NCBI GenBank assembly: GCA_018661145.1
Contig: JABJIU010000185.1
Span: 1 to 6,534 of the forward strand
Source of the DNA: Pseudomonadota bacterium
Lineage (GTDB): Bacteria; Pseudomonadota; Gammaproteobacteria; Arenicellales; UBA868
Direction: 5' to 3'
Length of the DNA stretch: 6,534 nt
The notes below the pieces were generated by a model, which was not told the DNA's origin, searched no databases, and worked only from the letters and a program-made list of their open reading frames with translations. The position numbers were made by a program, and so were the translations under genes. Of this stretch, positions 6,068 to 6,534 are shown piece after piece; the stretch's first letter is position 1, and every line of letters starts with the position of its first letter.

Positions 6068-6319
6068 CCGGCGCAGTGGGGCGGGGGATAGTAGCCTCGA
6101 TATCCACGAAACCCAAGTGCTCCGCGGCGAAATTACGCATGAGACGGTCGGGGCCTTGGACAGGGCCGAATTTCCCCAAATTACGCCAATCTGGCGGGGT
6201 AGGGGCTATCGCCGGCGCCGGGATTCAGTTAGAATCGCGCCCCCGCGTGCAGTGGCGGGTTTTCGCCGGTGCGCAGATGGCTAGGGGATCGGGCCCGCCA
6301 TCCGGACATCTAATTTTAA
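6068..6319. other. Non-coding region between GT39 and tRNA-Tyr
   Basis: I see no credible gene here. It contains a perfect 10-bp palindrome CCGGCGCCGG (6212-6221), a -10-like TAGAAT at 6230-6235 on the plus strand without a matching -35, a short hairpin GGCG/CGCC around GGTTTT (about 6254-6267), and ATGGC/GCCAT arms around a GC-rich 15-base centre (about 6278-6302). Open frames crossing it on both strands are extensions of GT39 shadow frames and have no family resemblance. Confidence 0.5.
6088..6116 (-). promoter_or_regulatory. Candidate promoter for the GT39 gene
   Basis: On the minus strand TTGGGT (6116-6111) and TACTAT (6093-6088) are exactly 17 bp apart, about 20 bases before the ATG at 6067. 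The hexamers match consensus only moderately (3/6 and 4/6). Confidence 0.3.
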
Positions 6320-6348
6320 TTGACCAGATTCCGAGACTTCGCGAGAAT
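6320..6348 (+). promoter_or_regulatory. Promoter of the tRNA-Tyr gene
   Basis: TTGACC (6320-6325), a 17-bp spacer and GAGAAT (6343-6348) lie just before the tRNA. A GC-rich GCGC (6357-6360) follows near the expected start of transcription, as in stringently controlled stable-RNA promoters. The predicted start near 6355 leaves a 5' leader of about 10 bases for RNase P removal. An A/T-rich run (6311-6320) precedes the -35 and might act as an UP element. Confidence 0.6.
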
Positions 6349-6365
6349 TTATTGTTGCGCTTTTC

Positions 6366-6450
6366 GGAGGGGTTCCCGAGCGGTCAAAGGGGGCAGACTG
6401 TAAATCTGTTGGCTCAGCCTTCGGAGGTTCGAATCCTCCCCCCTCCACCA
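6366..6450 (+). tRNA. tRNA-Tyr (anticodon GUA)
   Basis: An 85-base class II tRNA with encoded CCA (6448-6450). The acceptor stem GGAGGGG (6366-6372) pairs with CCCCTCC before discriminator A6447. The anticodon loop CTGTAAA carries GTA at 6400-6402, closed by GCAGA/TCTGT. A long variable arm (TGGCTCAGCCTTC region) precedes the T arm GGAGG-TTCGAAT-CCTCC. The D-arm region TTCCCGAGCGGTCAAAGG matches the familiar bacterial tRNA-Tyr sequence. In many gammaproteobacteria this gene leads a cluster with tRNA-Gly, tRNA-Thr and tufB; none of those appears in the 84 bases to its right. Confidence 0.97.
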
Positions 6451-6463
6451 GTTGACTGGTGGA
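6444..6463 (+). repeat. Hairpin overlapping the tRNA-Tyr 3' end
   Basis: TCCACCAG (6444-6451) and CTGGTGGA (6456-6463) form a perfect 8-bp stem with a TTGA loop. The left arm includes the last three acceptor-stem bases, the discriminator and the CCA of the tRNA. The hairpin is not followed by a T run, so it is not a classical terminator. Confidence 0.6.
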
Positions 6464-6534
6464 TGCGACAGGCGAGTTTTAACTAGCAGTTCAGCAAAAC
6501 CATGATGACACGTAATCAATTCGGGAACGAATAC

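Noticed and set aside
5808..6179. Minus-strand frame overlapping the start of GT39
   Set aside because: Most of it is a frame-shifted reading of the GT39 gene; the 37 residues outside show no recognisable family.
5878..6486. Plus-strand open frame of 202 codons running into tRNA-Tyr
   Set aside because: It is antisense to GT39, crosses the tRNA promoter and reads through the tRNA itself, which cannot be coding.

Overview
The window looks like chromosomal DNA of a gammaproteobacterium with mid-range GC. The evidence is a tRNA-Tyr(GUA) close to the enterobacterial type with an encoded CCA, an amino-acid ABC permease with a lipobox-like N-terminus, and generally proteobacterial protein families. 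I cannot name a genus.

Layout, left to right. (1) Positions 1-674, minus strand: the N-terminal 224 residues of a HisM/GlnP-type polar amino-acid ABC permease, cut by the window edge. (2) A divergent intergenic region, then a plus-strand Fe(II)/2-oxoglutarate oxygenase of the BesD/HalD-like family (856-1671) that keeps the HxD facial triad of a hydroxylase. (3) A convergent minus-strand glutathione S-transferase (1693-2364, GTG start). (4) Divergent from it across 76 bp, a plus-strand two-gene operon: an AhpD/carboxymuconolactone-decarboxylase-fold protein whose CxxC is CxxS (2441-3028), then, overlapping by ATGA, a protein resembling the M29 aminopeptidase/NicX superfamily (3025-4146). (5) A minus-strand ribbon-helix-helix protein (4196-4465) bracketed by two CTAAC...GTTAG inverted repeats, one of which resembles an integron attC site. 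(6) A minus-strand GT39/ArnT-like membrane glycosyltransferase (4526-6067). (7) A roughly 300-bp non-coding stretch leading to the promoter and gene of tRNA-Tyr (6366-6450), followed by an 8-bp hairpin that uses the tRNA 3' end.

How they may work together. The oxygenase, GST, AhpD-like and M29-like genes alternate in strand but are tightly packed beside an amino-acid importer. This suggests a small pathway that takes up or modifies an amino-acid-like or aromatic compound (oxidation, thiol/redox handling, metal-dependent hydrolysis or cleavage). That is inference; I know of no described system with this gene set. The RHH protein, the GT39 gene and the tRNA appear functionally separate from it.
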